Shown here piece by piece: positions 34,570-43,247 of a stretch of 64,000 nt of DNA; the first letter of the stretch is position 1, and the number at the start of each line of letters is the position of its first letter. Source of the stretch: Alishewanella jeotgali KCTC 22429 (lineage in GTDB: Bacteria; Pseudomonadota; Gammaproteobacteria; Enterobacterales; Alteromonadaceae); contig NZ_AHTH01000049.1 of the NCBI RefSeq assembly GCF_000245735.1, positions 1 to 64,000 on the forward strand. Direction: 5' to 3'. The position numbers and the translations under genes are program-made. The notes beneath the pieces were generated by a model. It searched no databases. It had not been told where the DNA came from and saw only the letters and a list, made by a program, of their open reading frames with translations.

Positions 34570-34648
34570 AGCCCATCCAAACTCAGCACACGTTAAAAAC
34601 CCTTGCAAAGGAGGCGTTCATATAGTGCTGTGGATAAGTGAGGTGGGG

Positions 34649-35554
34649 ATGGTGTTGTTGGCCTTGTTGCCGGATTTTTTATTGCTACTGGGTGGCACGG
34701 CATTGCGTAAGGTGTTACCGCCGGCCGGCTGGCAGGCGTTGGATACCCTGAATTTCTATTTGTTGTTTCCGGCGCTGATTTTCATCAGTGCCCTTGGTGC
34801 CCCTCCTGCTAGCCGGGATTTAATGATTCTGGCTCCCGGGATCTGGGGTATTATGTTGTTTGCCTGTCTGCTCGGCTGGCTGGTGCGCGCCTGGGGGCCG
34901 GCCCGGTTCCTGGGTTTTGCTGCATTGTGGCAAACCGCCTGGCGCTTTAATACGGCGCTGGCGATGGTGATGGTCCAGGCGCTGCCAGTTGAGTATCGGG
35001 CACTGATGTCGATTGCGATAGGTCTGGCAGTACCGGTTGCAAATATCCTAGCGGTGTCTGCGCTATCGCGCGGGCAGGGCATGGGGCTGGTAAAAACTTT
35101 GAAGCTGGTGGTCAGCAATCCTTTTTTATTGGCTAGTCTGGCCGGTTTGCTATGTTCAGTATTGGCGGTTTCCCTGCCTGAACAGCTGCTGCTGGCATTG
35201 CAGAAACTGGCGCAGGCCGCGCTGCCATTGGCGCTGTTGTCTATAGGTGCCGCTATGCAATGGCAAGCATTATGGCGGCTTGACCGTTTTCAGCTGGCTT
35301 TAAATACGATTAAGCTATTGTTGATGCCGGCGCTGATGCTGCTGATCTGTTATCTGGCAGCAGTACCAGCCGGCCCGGCACTGGTACTGGTATTATTTGC
35401 GGCCTTACCAACAGCCTCAGCGGCGCATGTGCTGGCCTCGGTGTATGGTGCTGAGCGCCAACCGGTGGCGACCCTTATCGCCCAGTCCACTATGCTCGGC
35501 TGCATTAGTCTGCCGCTGTGGTTGTTACTGTTGTTTAAAATTTATCCGCACTAA
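34649..35554 (+). CDS. AEC family transporter
   Basis: 301 residues, about ten membrane helices, from ATG 34649 (GAGGTGGGG just upstream); the GTG at 34625 overlaps the IS junction and is less likely. The N-terminus (LPDFLLLLGGTALRKVLPPA), the LYLLFPALIF-like first inner helix and the C-terminal ALPTASAAHVLASVYGAERQ block mark the auxin-efflux-carrier/malonate-transporter family. Substrates are usually small organic acids. The IS110-type element inserted 25 bases upstream, so its native promoter has probably been displaced. Confidence 0.9.
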   Translation: MVLLALLPDFLLLLGGTALRKVLPPAGWQALDTLNFYLLFPALIFISALGAPPASRDLMILAPGIWGIMLFACLLGWLVRAWGPARFLGFAALWQTAWRFNTALAMVMVQALPVEYRALMSIAIGLAVPVANILAVSALSRGQGMGLVKTLKLVVSNPFLLASLAGLLCSVLAVSLPEQLLLALQKLAQAALPLALLSIGAAMQWQALWRLDRFQLALNTIKLLLMPALMLLICYLAAVPAGPALVLVLFAALPTASAAHVLASVYGAERQPVATLIAQSTMLGCISLPLWLLLLFKIYPH

Positions 35555-35615
35555 ACTGGTAATATAAAGCTCTTTACTTTAAGGTAGAAAAATAAAAATA
35601 ATTAAGGAGATACGG

Positions 35616-36629
35616 ATGTCATTAGTTACCACGTTAGCGAAATTCCTTGGCAAATGTCTGGGCGGCTTGGTGGCAGTTGCTGTGACCTGCTACCTGCTGT
35701 TATTGACGGTCAACTGGCAGGATGAGGCAGCGTCAGAACGCGCGCTGGATCTGAAACGCCAGTTGACGCTAAAGCCGGTTAGCAACAATGGCTATCAGCT
35801 TTATACTACACAGCTGGCGCAGTTGGGCTCCGCCGCTATCCCCGAGTTGCAGCAATTATTTAGTGATTGCTATCAAGCCGGATGTCAGTCGCTACTTCAG
35901 GCGGAAACGGAAACGTTGCAGCAACTGTTGGCGCAACAGCAACAGCTGTTAGCGGCCTATCAACAGTGGCTTGCCACCGAGCATTGGCAGGAACCGCTGC
36001 TGGTTAGTACTGACTTACCTGCCTATCAACCGTTATTAAATGGCCAGCGGTTGCAGTTGCTACAGGCGTATCTGGCAGCACGCCAGGGGGATAGCGAGCT
36101 GGCACAGCAGTTACTGGCGGCCGATCTGCAATTCTGGCGCAAGTTGTTACCACAAAATCGTTATCTGGTATCAAAGATGATCAGCGTCGCCGCCATTGAG
36201 CAGCATTTTCTATTTGCCAGCGCGATCAACCAATCTCTGACTGATGGCGAGCGTCCGCGACCTGCGATCTGGCAGCAACCCTTTAGTCCGGCTGAACTGA
36301 GCCTGGAGCTGGCCCTGGCCGGCGAGTGGCAGCTGTCTGAGCAGCTAATTGCAAAAGGGTTAAATGAAAGCAGCGAATTAAAGCTGTTGCAACGCTTAGG
36401 CGTAACGCTACTTAAACCGCTTTATCAAGCGCAGGCCAGCAGTAATGAGCGGGCACTGCTGCTAAGCTGTGAAGCCGGCGGGCAACAAGCTATTGCTCCT
36501 TGGTATCACTGGGCGTATAACCCGGTAGGTAAGATGTTGAACCGCGCTTCCAAGGTACCCTGTGCGCAATACCTGTCGAGACTCGAACGTCTGGAACAAA
36601 GCCGCCAGCAGTTAGTCTCGGCCGGCTAG
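35616..36629 (+). CDS. Unknown protein with N-terminal membrane anchor
   Basis: 337 residues, not recognised. One membrane helix near residues 12-32 (GLVAVAVTCYLLLLTVNW) anchors a large Gln/Leu/Ala-rich helical domain, probably periplasmic, with several paired Cys (SDCYQAGCQSLL; LLSCEAGG; KVPCAQYL). No catalytic motif is seen. The start has an AAGGAG ribosome site. It follows the AEC transporter gene by 61 bases; the pattern of helices is compatible with a TPR-like or scaffold fold, but I do not claim one. Confidence 0.7.
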   Translation: MSLVTTLAKFLGKCLGGLVAVAVTCYLLLLTVNWQDEAASERALDLKRQLTLKPVSNNGYQLYTTQLAQLGSAAIPELQQLFSDCYQAGCQSLLQAETETLQQLLAQQQQLLAAYQQWLATEHWQEPLLVSTDLPAYQPLLNGQRLQLLQAYLAARQGDSELAQQLLAADLQFWRKLLPQNRYLVSKMISVAAIEQHFLFASAINQSLTDGERPRPAIWQQPFSPAELSLELALAGEWQLSEQLIAKGLNESSELKLLQRLGVTLLKPLYQAQASSNERALLLSCEAGGQQAIAPWYHWAYNPVGKMLNRASKVPCAQYLSRLERLEQSRQQLVSAG

Positions 36630-36639
36630 GTGCCAGTGC

Positions 36640-36660
36640 CCGCTGCATCGCTCGCAGCGG
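36640..36660 (+). terminator. Hairpin after the unknown membrane-anchored protein gene
   Basis: CCGCTGC (36640-36646) pairs with GCAGCGG (36654-36660), 11 bases past the stop. No long U run follows, so termination may be weak. Confidence 0.45.
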
Positions 36661-36716
36661 ACTGATTTAACTGATACCGCAAAACATCAGCCCTTCCTCA
36701 TCCTTTGCTCATGTTT

Positions 36717-36750
36717 TTAGCGCGCCTTAGCCTGATGATAGGCGCGCTAA
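36717..36750. promoter_or_regulatory. 10-bp inverted repeat before the 185-residue membrane protein gene
   Basis: TTAGCGCGCC (36717-36726) and GGCGCGCTAA (36741-36750) are perfectly inverted around a 14-base spacer and end just before the AAGGAG ribosome site of the next gene. It may be an operator, for instance for the winged-helix regulator encoded downstream, or a leader hairpin. Confidence 0.5.
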
Positions 36751-36768
36751 TTAATCAAGGAGCATCTG

Positions 36769-37326
36769 ATGCAAAGGTTAAAGAAACCCTCGTTATTCTG
36801 GTTTAATCCCTGGCGTCTGGCACTATGGAGTAGCGTGCTGGGATTATTGTTACTGCCGCTGCTCGCCATGCAGTTTAGCAGCGAAGTGAACTGGACCGGC
36901 TCCGACTTCGTGGTTGCCGGCGTACTGCTTGGAGGCACCGCCTTGCTGATTGAGCTGGGCTGTCGGGTGGGCAACAATCTGGCCGGGCGTGCCGGTTGGG
37001 CTTTAGTCGTGCTCACCTCTTTACTGCTGATCTGGATTAATCTGGCTGTCGGCATTATTGGCAGTGAAGATAACCCGGCGAACTTATTGTATCTGGTGGT
37101 GTTGGCCGTGACAGCGCTGGGCGCACTGTGGGTCAGGTTTCGAGCACGGGGTATGAGCAAGGTGTTATACCTTAGTGCTGCGCTGCAGCTGGGTGTTGAG
37201 CTGGTGATTCAAGTGGCGGATTTAGGGGCGGCACCAGTGATCAATACGGCTTTTGCTTTACTCTGGTTACTGGCGGCGGGATTACTACGAAATTCTGACC
37301 CGGAGCGGCCGGGTTCTGAGGCATAA
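36769..37326 (+). CDS. Unknown membrane protein, five to six helices
   Basis: 185 residues. Hydrophobic helices are visible at about 18-36, 49-65, 72-98 and two more to about 170; the ends are polar (KPSLFWFNPWRL; RNSDPERPGSEA). No family recognised and no catalytic motif. An AAGGAGCATCTG ribosome region precedes ATG 36769. It stands 35 bases before the winged-helix membrane regulator gene, so the pair is probably an operon and may form a sensor and partner. Confidence 0.65.
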   Translation: MQRLKKPSLFWFNPWRLALWSSVLGLLLLPLLAMQFSSEVNWTGSDFVVAGVLLGGTALLIELGCRVGNNLAGRAGWALVVLTSLLLIWINLAVGIIGSEDNPANLLYLVVLAVTALGALWVRFRARGMSKVLYLSAALQLGVELVIQVADLGAAPVINTAFALLWLLAAGLLRNSDPERPGSEA

Positions 37327-37361
37327 TACCCTTGGTTGAAAGTATGGAGTGAGTCAGCCCT

Positions 37362-38459
37362 ATGGCGGCAGAGTGTTATTCTTTTGCAGGTTTTCAGCTG
37401 AACCCGGCACAGCGGCAGCTGTATTATCACGGGCAGCGACAGGAGCTAAACAGTCGCTATCTGGATGCCTTGCTGCTGTTGCTGCACCATGCCGGCGAAC
37501 TGGTTAGCAAACAGCAGTTCTTCGAGCAAGTCTGGCCGGGACTGGTGGTAAGTGATGAGGCCCTGACACAGTGTATCCGGACTTTGCGCCGGGTACTGGG
37601 CGACAATGCCACTGCGCCGCGCTTTATTGAAACGGTTCCCAAACATGGTTACCGCTTTATTGCGGCGGTCAGCCGGGAGGATGGCAATTCGCAAGTAGGC
37701 GTTGGCGCAAGCTTAACCCCGACGGCAGGGCCGGTTGCTAACGAAACTCAGCGCGAGCGGCAGCGACAACACCTCTGGTTCAGTATCGGTTATGGTGTGG
37801 CCGGTGCAGCTGTGGCCGGCTTAACCGGTGGCATGCTGTATGGTTTGCTGGCGGCGCTGCAAGCCCTGAACAGCGGCAGTCAGGCCATGTCATTTTTGCT
37901 GGTGCTGTTAAGTGTTACGACCTTGCTGGCGTTAGTGGCCGGCGCTGCGATTGCCGCCGCTATCAGCGCCGCACAGCTATGGCGGTCGCAGCAACCGCTC
38001 TGGACCCTGTTGGCCGGGTCGCTGGCAGGTTTGTTGGTTGGCGCCTTTGTCAGTGTGCTACTCAAAGATATGCTGATCCTGTTTTTTGGCCGCAGCCCGG
38101 CGCAGTTGACCGGAGCTACCGAAGGTTTGCTGATTGGCCTTGCTGTGGCAACAACTGTGCTGTTGCTGCGTCGACAACCACACTTTTACCGTTTAGGTTT
38201 TGCGCTGCTGCCCGGTATGCTGGCCGGACTGTTGATTAGCCTTAGCGGCGGCGTCTTACTGGCCGGCAGTCTGGCGCAACTGGCGGCGGAATTTCCTCAG
38301 GCAACGCTGGGTAAAATCTTACTGCCAGAGGGTTTTGCCCGCATCGGCCTTGGCAACGGCTGGCTCCATCTTAGCGCCATGCTCGAAGCCGGGCTCTTTA
38401 GCGCGGGTCTGGCACTGGGGTTGCAACGGGCGCAACAGCGCCTTTCGCCAGTTGAATAA
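37362..38459 (+). CDS. Membrane-anchored winged-helix transcriptional regulator (ToxR/CadC-like)
   Basis: 365 residues. The first about 105 form an OmpR/PhoB-type winged helix (FAGFQLNPAQRQLYYHGQRQ, SKQQFFEQVWPGLVVSDEAL, FIETVPKHGYRFIAAV) with no receiver domain, like ToxR and CadC. Instead of one membrane helix and a periplasmic sensor, the C-terminal 220 residues hold about six to seven helices with very short loops. It should bind DNA from the membrane; the signal is unknown. It overlaps the converging metR gene by 62 bases. Confidence 0.88.
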   Translation: MAAECYSFAGFQLNPAQRQLYYHGQRQELNSRYLDALLLLLHHAGELVSKQQFFEQVWPGLVVSDEALTQCIRTLRRVLGDNATAPRFIETVPKHGYRFIAAVSREDGNSQVGVGASLTPTAGPVANETQRERQRQHLWFSIGYGVAGAAVAGLTGGMLYGLLAALQALNSGSQAMSFLLVLLSVTTLLALVAGAAIAAAISAAQLWRSQQPLWTLLAGSLAGLLVGAFVSVLLKDMLILFFGRSPAQLTGATEGLLIGLAVATTVLLLRRQPHFYRLGFALLPGMLAGLLISLSGGVLLAGSLAQLAAEFPQATLGKILLPEGFARIGLGNGWLHLSAMLEAGLFSAGLALGLQRAQQRLSPVE

Positions 38460-39315
38460 AGGTAGCAATGGGCGTGTTTTGCCGTTCTTGCTGGCGACAG
38501 CCGACATAGATATGTTTTTGGATACCGCGCTCGCCCAATCTGAGTAAACTCAGTGGCAGTTTGCTGGCGTACTGACGGGCCAGCCAGTCGGGCAGGGCGG
38601 TGACACCGCGATCGGCTGCCACCATTTGCAGAATAATATCAGTATCTTCCAGAGTTTTATGCTGTCTGGGCAGACATTGTGCCGGCAGTAAAAACTGCTG
38701 AAAAATATCCAGCCGGCTTAGCTCTACCGGATAGGTTAACAGCCGCTCCTTGCTAAGCTGCGCTGCGCTCACCTGCTGTTGCTGGCTAAGCGGATGCTGC
38801 TTGCTGACCACCAGCACTAACTCATAAGGGAATACGGCTTCAAACTCGATAGCCGCTTTGCGGATCGGATCCGGGGTGATTAACAGATCGATCTCCTGAT
38901 TAAACAACGCTGCCATGCCACCGAATTGAAACTGTTGCCTCACATCGATATCCATCCCCGGCGCTGCCGCCAGAAAGGGTTTTACAACCTGCAGCAACCA
39001 CTGGTAGCAGGGATGGCACTCCATGCCGATATGCAGGGTACCGGCCTCATTGCTGGCAAACTGCTGCAGCTTTTGCTCTAGCCGTTCAAACTGTGGCAGT
39101 AAACGTTCGGCCTGGCTTAGCAGATAGCTGCCGGCCTGAGTTAGCCGCACCGAACGACCATCCTTATCCCACAGCGCGGTACCCGCCTGCTGTTCCAGTT
39201 TTTTAATGCTGTGGCTCAGTGCCGATTGCGTCAGATGCAGTGCCGTGGCGGCGGCTGTCACCGAGCCCTGGCGGGCTAATTCGCGCAGAATTGCCAGATG
39301 GATCCGTTCTATCAT
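38398..39315 (-). CDS. metR: MetR, LysR-type activator of methionine biosynthesis
   Basis: 305 residues. LysR winged helix at 1-60 (IERIHLAILRELARQGSVTA, then AATALHLTQSALSHSIKKLE) followed by an effector domain with GTLHIGMECHPCYQWLLQVV, a MetR-typical segment. E. coli MetR uses homocysteine as co-activator. The gene is divergent from metE, 106 bases apart, the classical metR/metE arrangement. The effector domain is complete; the C-terminal tail after GAVAPVATPV overlaps the gene on the other strand. Confidence 0.95.
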   Translation of the reverse strand: MIERIHLAILRELARQGSVTAAATALHLTQSALSHSIKKLEQQAGTALWDKDGRSVRLTQAGSYLLSQAERLLPQFERLEQKLQQFASNEAGTLHIGMECHPCYQWLLQVVKPFLAAAPGMDIDVRQQFQFGGMAALFNQEIDLLITPDPIRKAAIEFEAVFPYELVLVVSKQHPLSQQQQVSAAQLSKERLLTYPVELSRLDIFQQFLLPAQCLPRQHKTLEDTDIILQMVAADRGVTALPDWLARQYASKLPLSLLRLGERGIQKHIYVGCRQQERQNTPIATFIQLAKGAVAPVATPVPDPR

Positions 39316-39323
39316 GATATTTA

Positions 39324-39336
39324 TGATCTAATTTCA
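39324..39336. promoter_or_regulatory. Probable MetR binding site
   Basis: TGATCTAATTTCA matches the MetR consensus TGAA-N5-TTCA at seven of eight fixed bases. A weaker second copy, TGAAAATATACCA, begins at 39345. Both lie between the divergent metR and metE genes, and the first is nine bases from the metR start, fitting autorepression and metE activation. Confidence 0.6.
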
Positions 39337-39421
39337 TTGGTTTATGAAAATATACCATTTTTGTTCATTAAATAAAGTTGTTAATGTTTAGCCATCCAGA
39401 TGGATATAAAAGGAGGGCACG

Positions 39422-41695
39422 ATGGCAATATTACACAACCTGGGTTTTCCGCGGATTGGCCGCAAACGGGAATTAAAAAAGGCGCTGGAAGCGTACTGGC
39501 AGGGCCAGAGCAGCGAGAGTGAGCTGGAGCAGACCGCAGCACAGCTAAGAGCGCAAAACTGGCAACTGCAACAAGGTCTGGACTGGCTGCCGGTTGGCGA
39601 TTTTTCGCTGTATGATCAGGTGCTGGATTTAAGTTTTACGCTTGGTAATATCCCGGCCCGGCTGCAGCACTTAGCCGGCAGTGAGCTGGACAATTATTTC
39701 CGGCTGGCACGCGGCCGCTCGGCACAGGACAGTGCGTGCAGCTGTATTCATGCCGGCGAAATGACCAAGTGGTTTGATACCAACTATCACTATATCGTGC
39801 CGGAAGTGACCGCCCAGACCGAGTTTTCGTTACAAAGCAGCCGGCTGTTACAGCAATTTCGCGAAGCGAAGGCTCAGGGCGTTCAGGCCAAACCGGTGTT
39901 GATTGGCCCCTTAACCTATCTGTGGCTATGTAAGGCCAAAGATCAGTCTGAGCCCCTGGCGCTGCTGCCACGGCTACTGCCGGTATATCAGCAGTTATTG
40001 CAGACACTGCAGCAAGCCGGGGCCGAATGGATCCAGCTGGATGAGCCGATACTGGCAACAGAGCTTAGTGAGCCGTGGCAACTGGCTTTTGTTAGCGCCT
40101 ATAGTCTGCTGGCAGAGGTGCCGGTTAAGCTGCTGCTGGCCAGCTATTTTGGCCAGCTGGGAGCCAATTTACCCTTATTGCAGGCGTTACCTGTTGCCGG
40201 CATCCATCTGGATGCAGTGCGGGGCCGCGCTGAGGTGCAGCAGGTGTTACAGGGGTTGGCGCCGCAACAGGTGTTATCACTGGGCGTGATCGATGGCCGT
40301 AATATCTGGAAAACCGATCTGACAGCAGTACTCGACTGGCTGGAGCCGATTGCGGCTTTGCTGGGGGATCGGTTGTGGCTGGCGCCTTCCTGTTCTTTGT
40401 TGCATGTACCGGTAGATCTGGACAGCGAGCAGAAACTGCTACCAGAGCTGAAAAACTGGTTAGCCTTTGCCAAACAGAAGTTGCAGGAGTTGCAGATCCT
40501 GGGGCTGGCGCTTAACCAAGGGCGGTTGCTGGTGGCAGAAGCGTTAATTGACAATGCGGCGGCGATCGCCAGTCGCCGTCAGTCTGCGCTGGTGCATAAT
40601 CCGGCGGTGCAGCAGGCGCTACAGCAGATCCGGCCTGAGCAGGCACAGCGGCAAAGTCCTTATCCGGTAAGGGCGCAACAGCAAGCGGCACGTTTTGCCC
40701 TGCCACTGTACCCTACAACGACTATTGGTTCTTTCCCGCAAACGACGGCCATTCGTCAGGCGCGGCTGGCACTGAAAAAAGGCACTATCTCGGCGGCGCA
40801 ATATCGGGATCAGATGCAAACGGAAATTGCTCATGCGGTGGCGCAGCAGGAACAACTGGGGCTGGACGTGCTGGTGCATGGCGAGGCAGAGCGCAACGAT
40901 ATGGTGGAGTACTTTGGTGAGCAGTTATCGGGCTTTGCCTTTAGCCAGCATGGCTGGGTGCAATCCTACGGTTCGCGCTGTGTCAAACCCCCTATTATTT
41001 ACGGCGATATCAGCCGGCCCCAGCCGATGACGGTGGCCTGGACCCAATATGCCCAGTCGCTGACCACTAAACCGATGAAAGGGATGTTAACCGGGCCTGT
41101 TACCATGTTGAACTGGTCTTTTGTGCGCGATGATCAGCCGCGGCAGCAAACCTGCCTGCAGTTAGCGCTGGCGATCCGGCAGGAAGTTCAGGATCTGGAA
41201 GCTGCTGGTGTCGGGATCATCCAGATTGATGAAGCCGCACTGCGTGAAGGTTTGCCACTACGGCAAAGCGAGTGGCAACAGTATCTGGACTGGGCGGTGT
41301 TTGCCTTTAAACTCTGTGCCAACGGTGTGGCTGACAGTACGCAAATCCATACCCATATGTGTTACTCCGAGTTTAACGACATTATCGCTGAGATCGCGGC
41401 ACTGGATGCCGATGTAATTACAATAGAAACGTCACGTTCCGATATGGAGTTACTGCGCGCCTTTGAGCACTTTGACTATCCGAATCAAATTGGGCCCGGT
41501 GTTTATGATATTCACTCGCCCAATACCCCCACCACAGCGCAGATGGTTAAGCTGATGCAAAAGGCGGCGCAGCAGATCCCGGCACAGCGGTTGTGGGTCA
41601 ATCCGGACTGTGGTTTGAAAACCCGGCAGTGGAGTGAGGTATTGCCAGCCCTGAAAAATATGGTGGCAGCCGCACAGCAGTTACGTCAGAACTAA
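39422..41695 (+). CDS. metE: Cobalamin-independent methionine synthase MetE
   Basis: 757 residues, full length. N-terminal domain starts [20 protein letters not shown]; the C-terminal catalytic half begins near [17 protein letters not shown]. Zinc ligands are H645, C647 (HTHMCYSEF), E669 and C730 (DCGLKTRQW), with the same spacing as in E. coli MetE (641, 643, 665, 726). The enzyme transfers the methyl group of methyltetrahydrofolate triglutamate to homocysteine, in the cytosol, to make methionine without vitamin B12. An AAAGGAGGG ribosome site precedes ATG 39422. Confidence 0.98.
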   Translation: MAILHNLGFPRIGRKRELKKALEAYWQGQSSESELEQTAAQLRAQNWQLQQGLDWLPVGDFSLYDQVLDLSFTLGNIPARLQHLAGSELDNYFRLARGRSAQDSACSCIHAGEMTKWFDTNYHYIVPEVTAQTEFSLQSSRLLQQFREAKAQGVQAKPVLIGPLTYLWLCKAKDQSEPLALLPRLLPVYQQLLQTLQQAGAEWIQLDEPILATELSEPWQLAFVSAYSLLAEVPVKLLLASYFGQLGANLPLLQALPVAGIHLDAVRGRAEVQQVLQGLAPQQVLSLGVIDGRNIWKTDLTAVLDWLEPIAALLGDRLWLAPSCSLLHVPVDLDSEQKLLPELKNWLAFAKQKLQELQILGLALNQGRLLVAEALIDNAAAIASRRQSALVHNPAVQQALQQIRPEQAQRQSPYPVRAQQQAARFALPLYPTTTIGSFPQTTAIRQARLALKKGTISAAQYRDQMQTEIAHAVAQQEQLGLDVLVHGEAERNDMVEYFGEQLSGFAFSQHGWVQSYGSRCVKPPIIYGDISRPQPMTVAWTQYAQSLTTKPMKGMLTGPVTMLNWSFVRDDQPRQQTCLQLALAIRQEVQDLEAAGVGIIQIDEAALREGLPLRQSEWQQYLDWAVFAFKLCANGVADSTQIHTHMCYSEFNDIIAEIAALDADVITIETSRSDMELLRAFEHFDYPNQIGPGVYDIHSPNTPTTAQMVKLMQKAAQQIPAQRLWVNPDCGLKTRQWSEVLPALKNMVAAAQQLRQN

Positions 41696-41719
41696 GTTGC
41701 GGTTATCCTGAGTTACTGA

Positions 41720-41743
41720 AAAGAGGCTGTGGCCTCTTTTTTT
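41720..41743 (+). terminator. Rho-independent terminator of metE
   Basis: Stem AAAGAGGC (41720-41727), loop TGTG, stem GCCTCTTT (41732-41739) followed by four more T, 24 bases after the metE stop. A textbook terminator. Confidence 0.9.
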
Positions 41744-41802
41744 ATGCCGGACACAAGGTTATGCTGCCGGCTGTGATCAGCTTTTAGTGTACTGAGTATG
41801 TC

Positions 41803-42261
41803 ATGATTAATATTATCCGTGATCCCCTTACCAGCCAGGCCATTCAGGATCTGCTTAATGAGCATCTGGCTGATATGTATGCGACCTCGCCGCCGGAAAG
41901 CGTACATGCTCTGGATCTGGAACGGTTAAAAGCGCCGGATATTGTGTTCTGGAGTGCCTGGCAGGACGGGCAGTTGCTGGGGTGTATTGCACTGAAGCGC
42001 CATGCTGCCGCTATAGCAGAAATTAAGTCGATGCGTACTGCTCGTGTTGCCCGCGGTAAAGGGGTGGCGAAGGCGCTACTGGCGCACTTAGAGCAGTTCG
42101 CCAAAGCCGAAGGCGTAACTGCCTTGTATCTGGAAACCGGCGCCGAACCTTATTTTGCGCCGGCGCGGCAGCTGTATCAACAGCATGGCTATCTGCAGTG
42201 CGGGCCCTTTGCCGATTATCAACCGGACCCGCTTAGCGTTTTTATGCAAAAAGCCCTTTAA
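41803..42261 (+). CDS. GNAT family N-acetyltransferase
   Basis: 152 residues, one GNAT domain: DIVFWSAWQDGQLLGCIALK, then EIKSMRTARVARGKGVAKAL (acetyl-CoA pyrophosphate loop R-x-x-G-x-G/A) and ALYLETGAEPYFAPARQLYQ with a C-terminal GYLQCGPFADYQPDPLSVFM. The LETG and FxPAR pattern is typical of small YitI/PAI-like acetyltransferases. Substrate unknown. It converges on the repeat lipoprotein gene and overlaps it by four bases. Confidence 0.9.
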   Translation: MINIIRDPLTSQAIQDLLNEHLADMYATSPPESVHALDLERLKAPDIVFWSAWQDGQLLGCIALKRHAAAIAEIKSMRTARVARGKGVAKALLAHLEQFAKAEGVTALYLETGAEPYFAPARQLYQQHGYLQCGPFADYQPDPLSVFMQKAL

Positions 42262-43142
42262 TCCTGCTTTGGCACTGGTGCTGCCAGCTTTTTCAGCTGC
42301 AGATCAGGCTGCTCGCTTAACGGTTGCTGCTGTGCGTCGGTAGCCTGCTGCAGTTGTTGCTTGGGTGCATCAATTAGCTGCTGTTTTTGCGCATCAATGG
42401 CTTGCTCAAGTTGCTGCTTGGGCGCTTCGATTAGCTGCTGTTTTTGCGCATCAATGGCTTGCTCAAGTTGCTGCTTGGGCGCTTCAATTAATTGCTGCTT
42501 TTGCGCATCTATCGCCTGCTCAAGTTGTTGTTTGGGCGCATCAATTAGCTGCTGTTTTTGTGCCTCAACAGCTTGCTGCAGCTGTTGTTGCGGCTGTTCA
42601 AGTAATTGTTGTTTTTGCTGTTCCAGTTGCTGTTGCAGTAACTTTTCCGGATTGCTGGCCATTTTGGCGTAATCTACCAGCTCATCCGGCCACACTGGTA
42701 GCACGGCCTTCGCCTTTTTCTCTACCGCTTCGGCGAAAATCTCTGTAACACCGCCTTTACTGATTAATACCGCCATCTGGTTGGTTTCGGCATTCCAGAC
42801 AAAGCCCGCTTTTTCAGCAAGCTGCGGTAGCGGCGTATAGTTGGACGCAACATAAAACAGCGGCCCTTGCTGTTTGATCTCATCTGCCGTGTTCAGCAAA
42901 GATACTGCCGTTTGGTAATGCTCGCCCAGTAAGGGTTCCAGCCGCTTTTTAATCAGCGGTTGCTCAAATAAATTCACTTCCTTGGGATCGAGGCCAACCA
43001 TTGGCTTCATAATGGCCCACATCAGCTGGCCCTGTGGTGATAGTAACAAGGCTGGCGCGACGCAGGCGCTTAATAATAACGCCGCTAATAACAACAAGCT
43101 TAGGCGCACGGCTGCGCACTTGTTTACGACATAAGTGAACAT
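42258..43142 (-). CDS. Lipoprotein with 19-residue Gln-rich tandem repeats
   Basis: 294 residues from ATG 43142. Signal peptide with lipobox LLSAC (Cys about 26) predicts an outer- or inner-membrane lipoprotein. The middle (about 60-170) is a conserved-looking globular region (AEKAGFVWNAETNQMAVLIS). The C-terminal third is a 19-residue repeat, consensus KQQLEQAIDAQKQQLIEAP, present four to five times and degenerating on both sides. It is Gln/Lys/Glu-rich, so it should form a long helix or coiled coil. At DNA level the unit is 57 bp and nearly identical between copies. Function unknown; a spacer or peptidoglycan-interacting stalk is a guess. Confidence 0.75.
   Translation of the reverse strand: MFTYVVNKCAAVRLSLLLLAALLLSACVAPALLLSPQGQLMWAIMKPMVGLDPKEVNLFEQPLIKKRLEPLLGEHYQTAVSLLNTADEIKQQGPLFYVASNYTPLPQLAEKAGFVWNAETNQMAVLISKGGVTEIFAEAVEKKAKAVLPVWPDELVDYAKMASNPEKLLQQQLEQQKQQLLEQPQQQLQQAVEAQKQQLIDAPKQQLEQAIDAQKQQLIEAPKQQLEQAIDAQKQQLIEAPKQQLEQAIDAQKQQLIDAPKQQLQQATDAQQQPLSEQPDLQLKKLAAPVPKQD
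42355..42560 (-). repeat. 57-bp tandem repeat inside the lipoprotein gene
   Basis: Three to four nearly identical 57-bp units (19 codons each), differing at only a few third positions, suggest recent expansion and likely copy-number variation between strains. Unit length is a multiple of three, so gains and losses keep the frame. Confidence 0.8.
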
Positions 43143-43247
43143 AGTTTTTGGGTACCTGAATGGTGTTGGGATTGGGGTTGAATTGAGCCGGAACCGGATC
43201 GCGCGCACTCTAGCACGGCGCTGAACTTTTCGCCAGCGCTAGTACAT

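Larger units (their letters stand above)
33194..34623 (+). mobile_element. IS110/IS1111-type insertion sequence, complete
   Basis: About 1430 bp. Boundaries come from the interrupted tandem repeat: an AG dinucleotide flanks both ends (33192-33193 and 34624-34625), and joining the flanks restores repeat unit 2. Subterminal inverted repeats of 14 bp, ATATGAACGCCTCC, lie at 33198-33211 and, inverted, at 34610-34623; subterminal repeats are a mark of the IS1111 branch. It carries one transposase gene and about 280 non-coding bases at its 3' end that look like a bridge/seekRNA. It sits just upstream of the AEC transporter gene. Confidence 0.88.

Noticed and set aside
42361..42748. Cys/Ser-rich repetitive plus-strand frames that look like small metal-binding proteins
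   Set aside because: They are antisense shadows of the 57-bp repeats of the lipoprotein gene; CAG/CTG-rich Gln codons read backwards give Cys and Ser.
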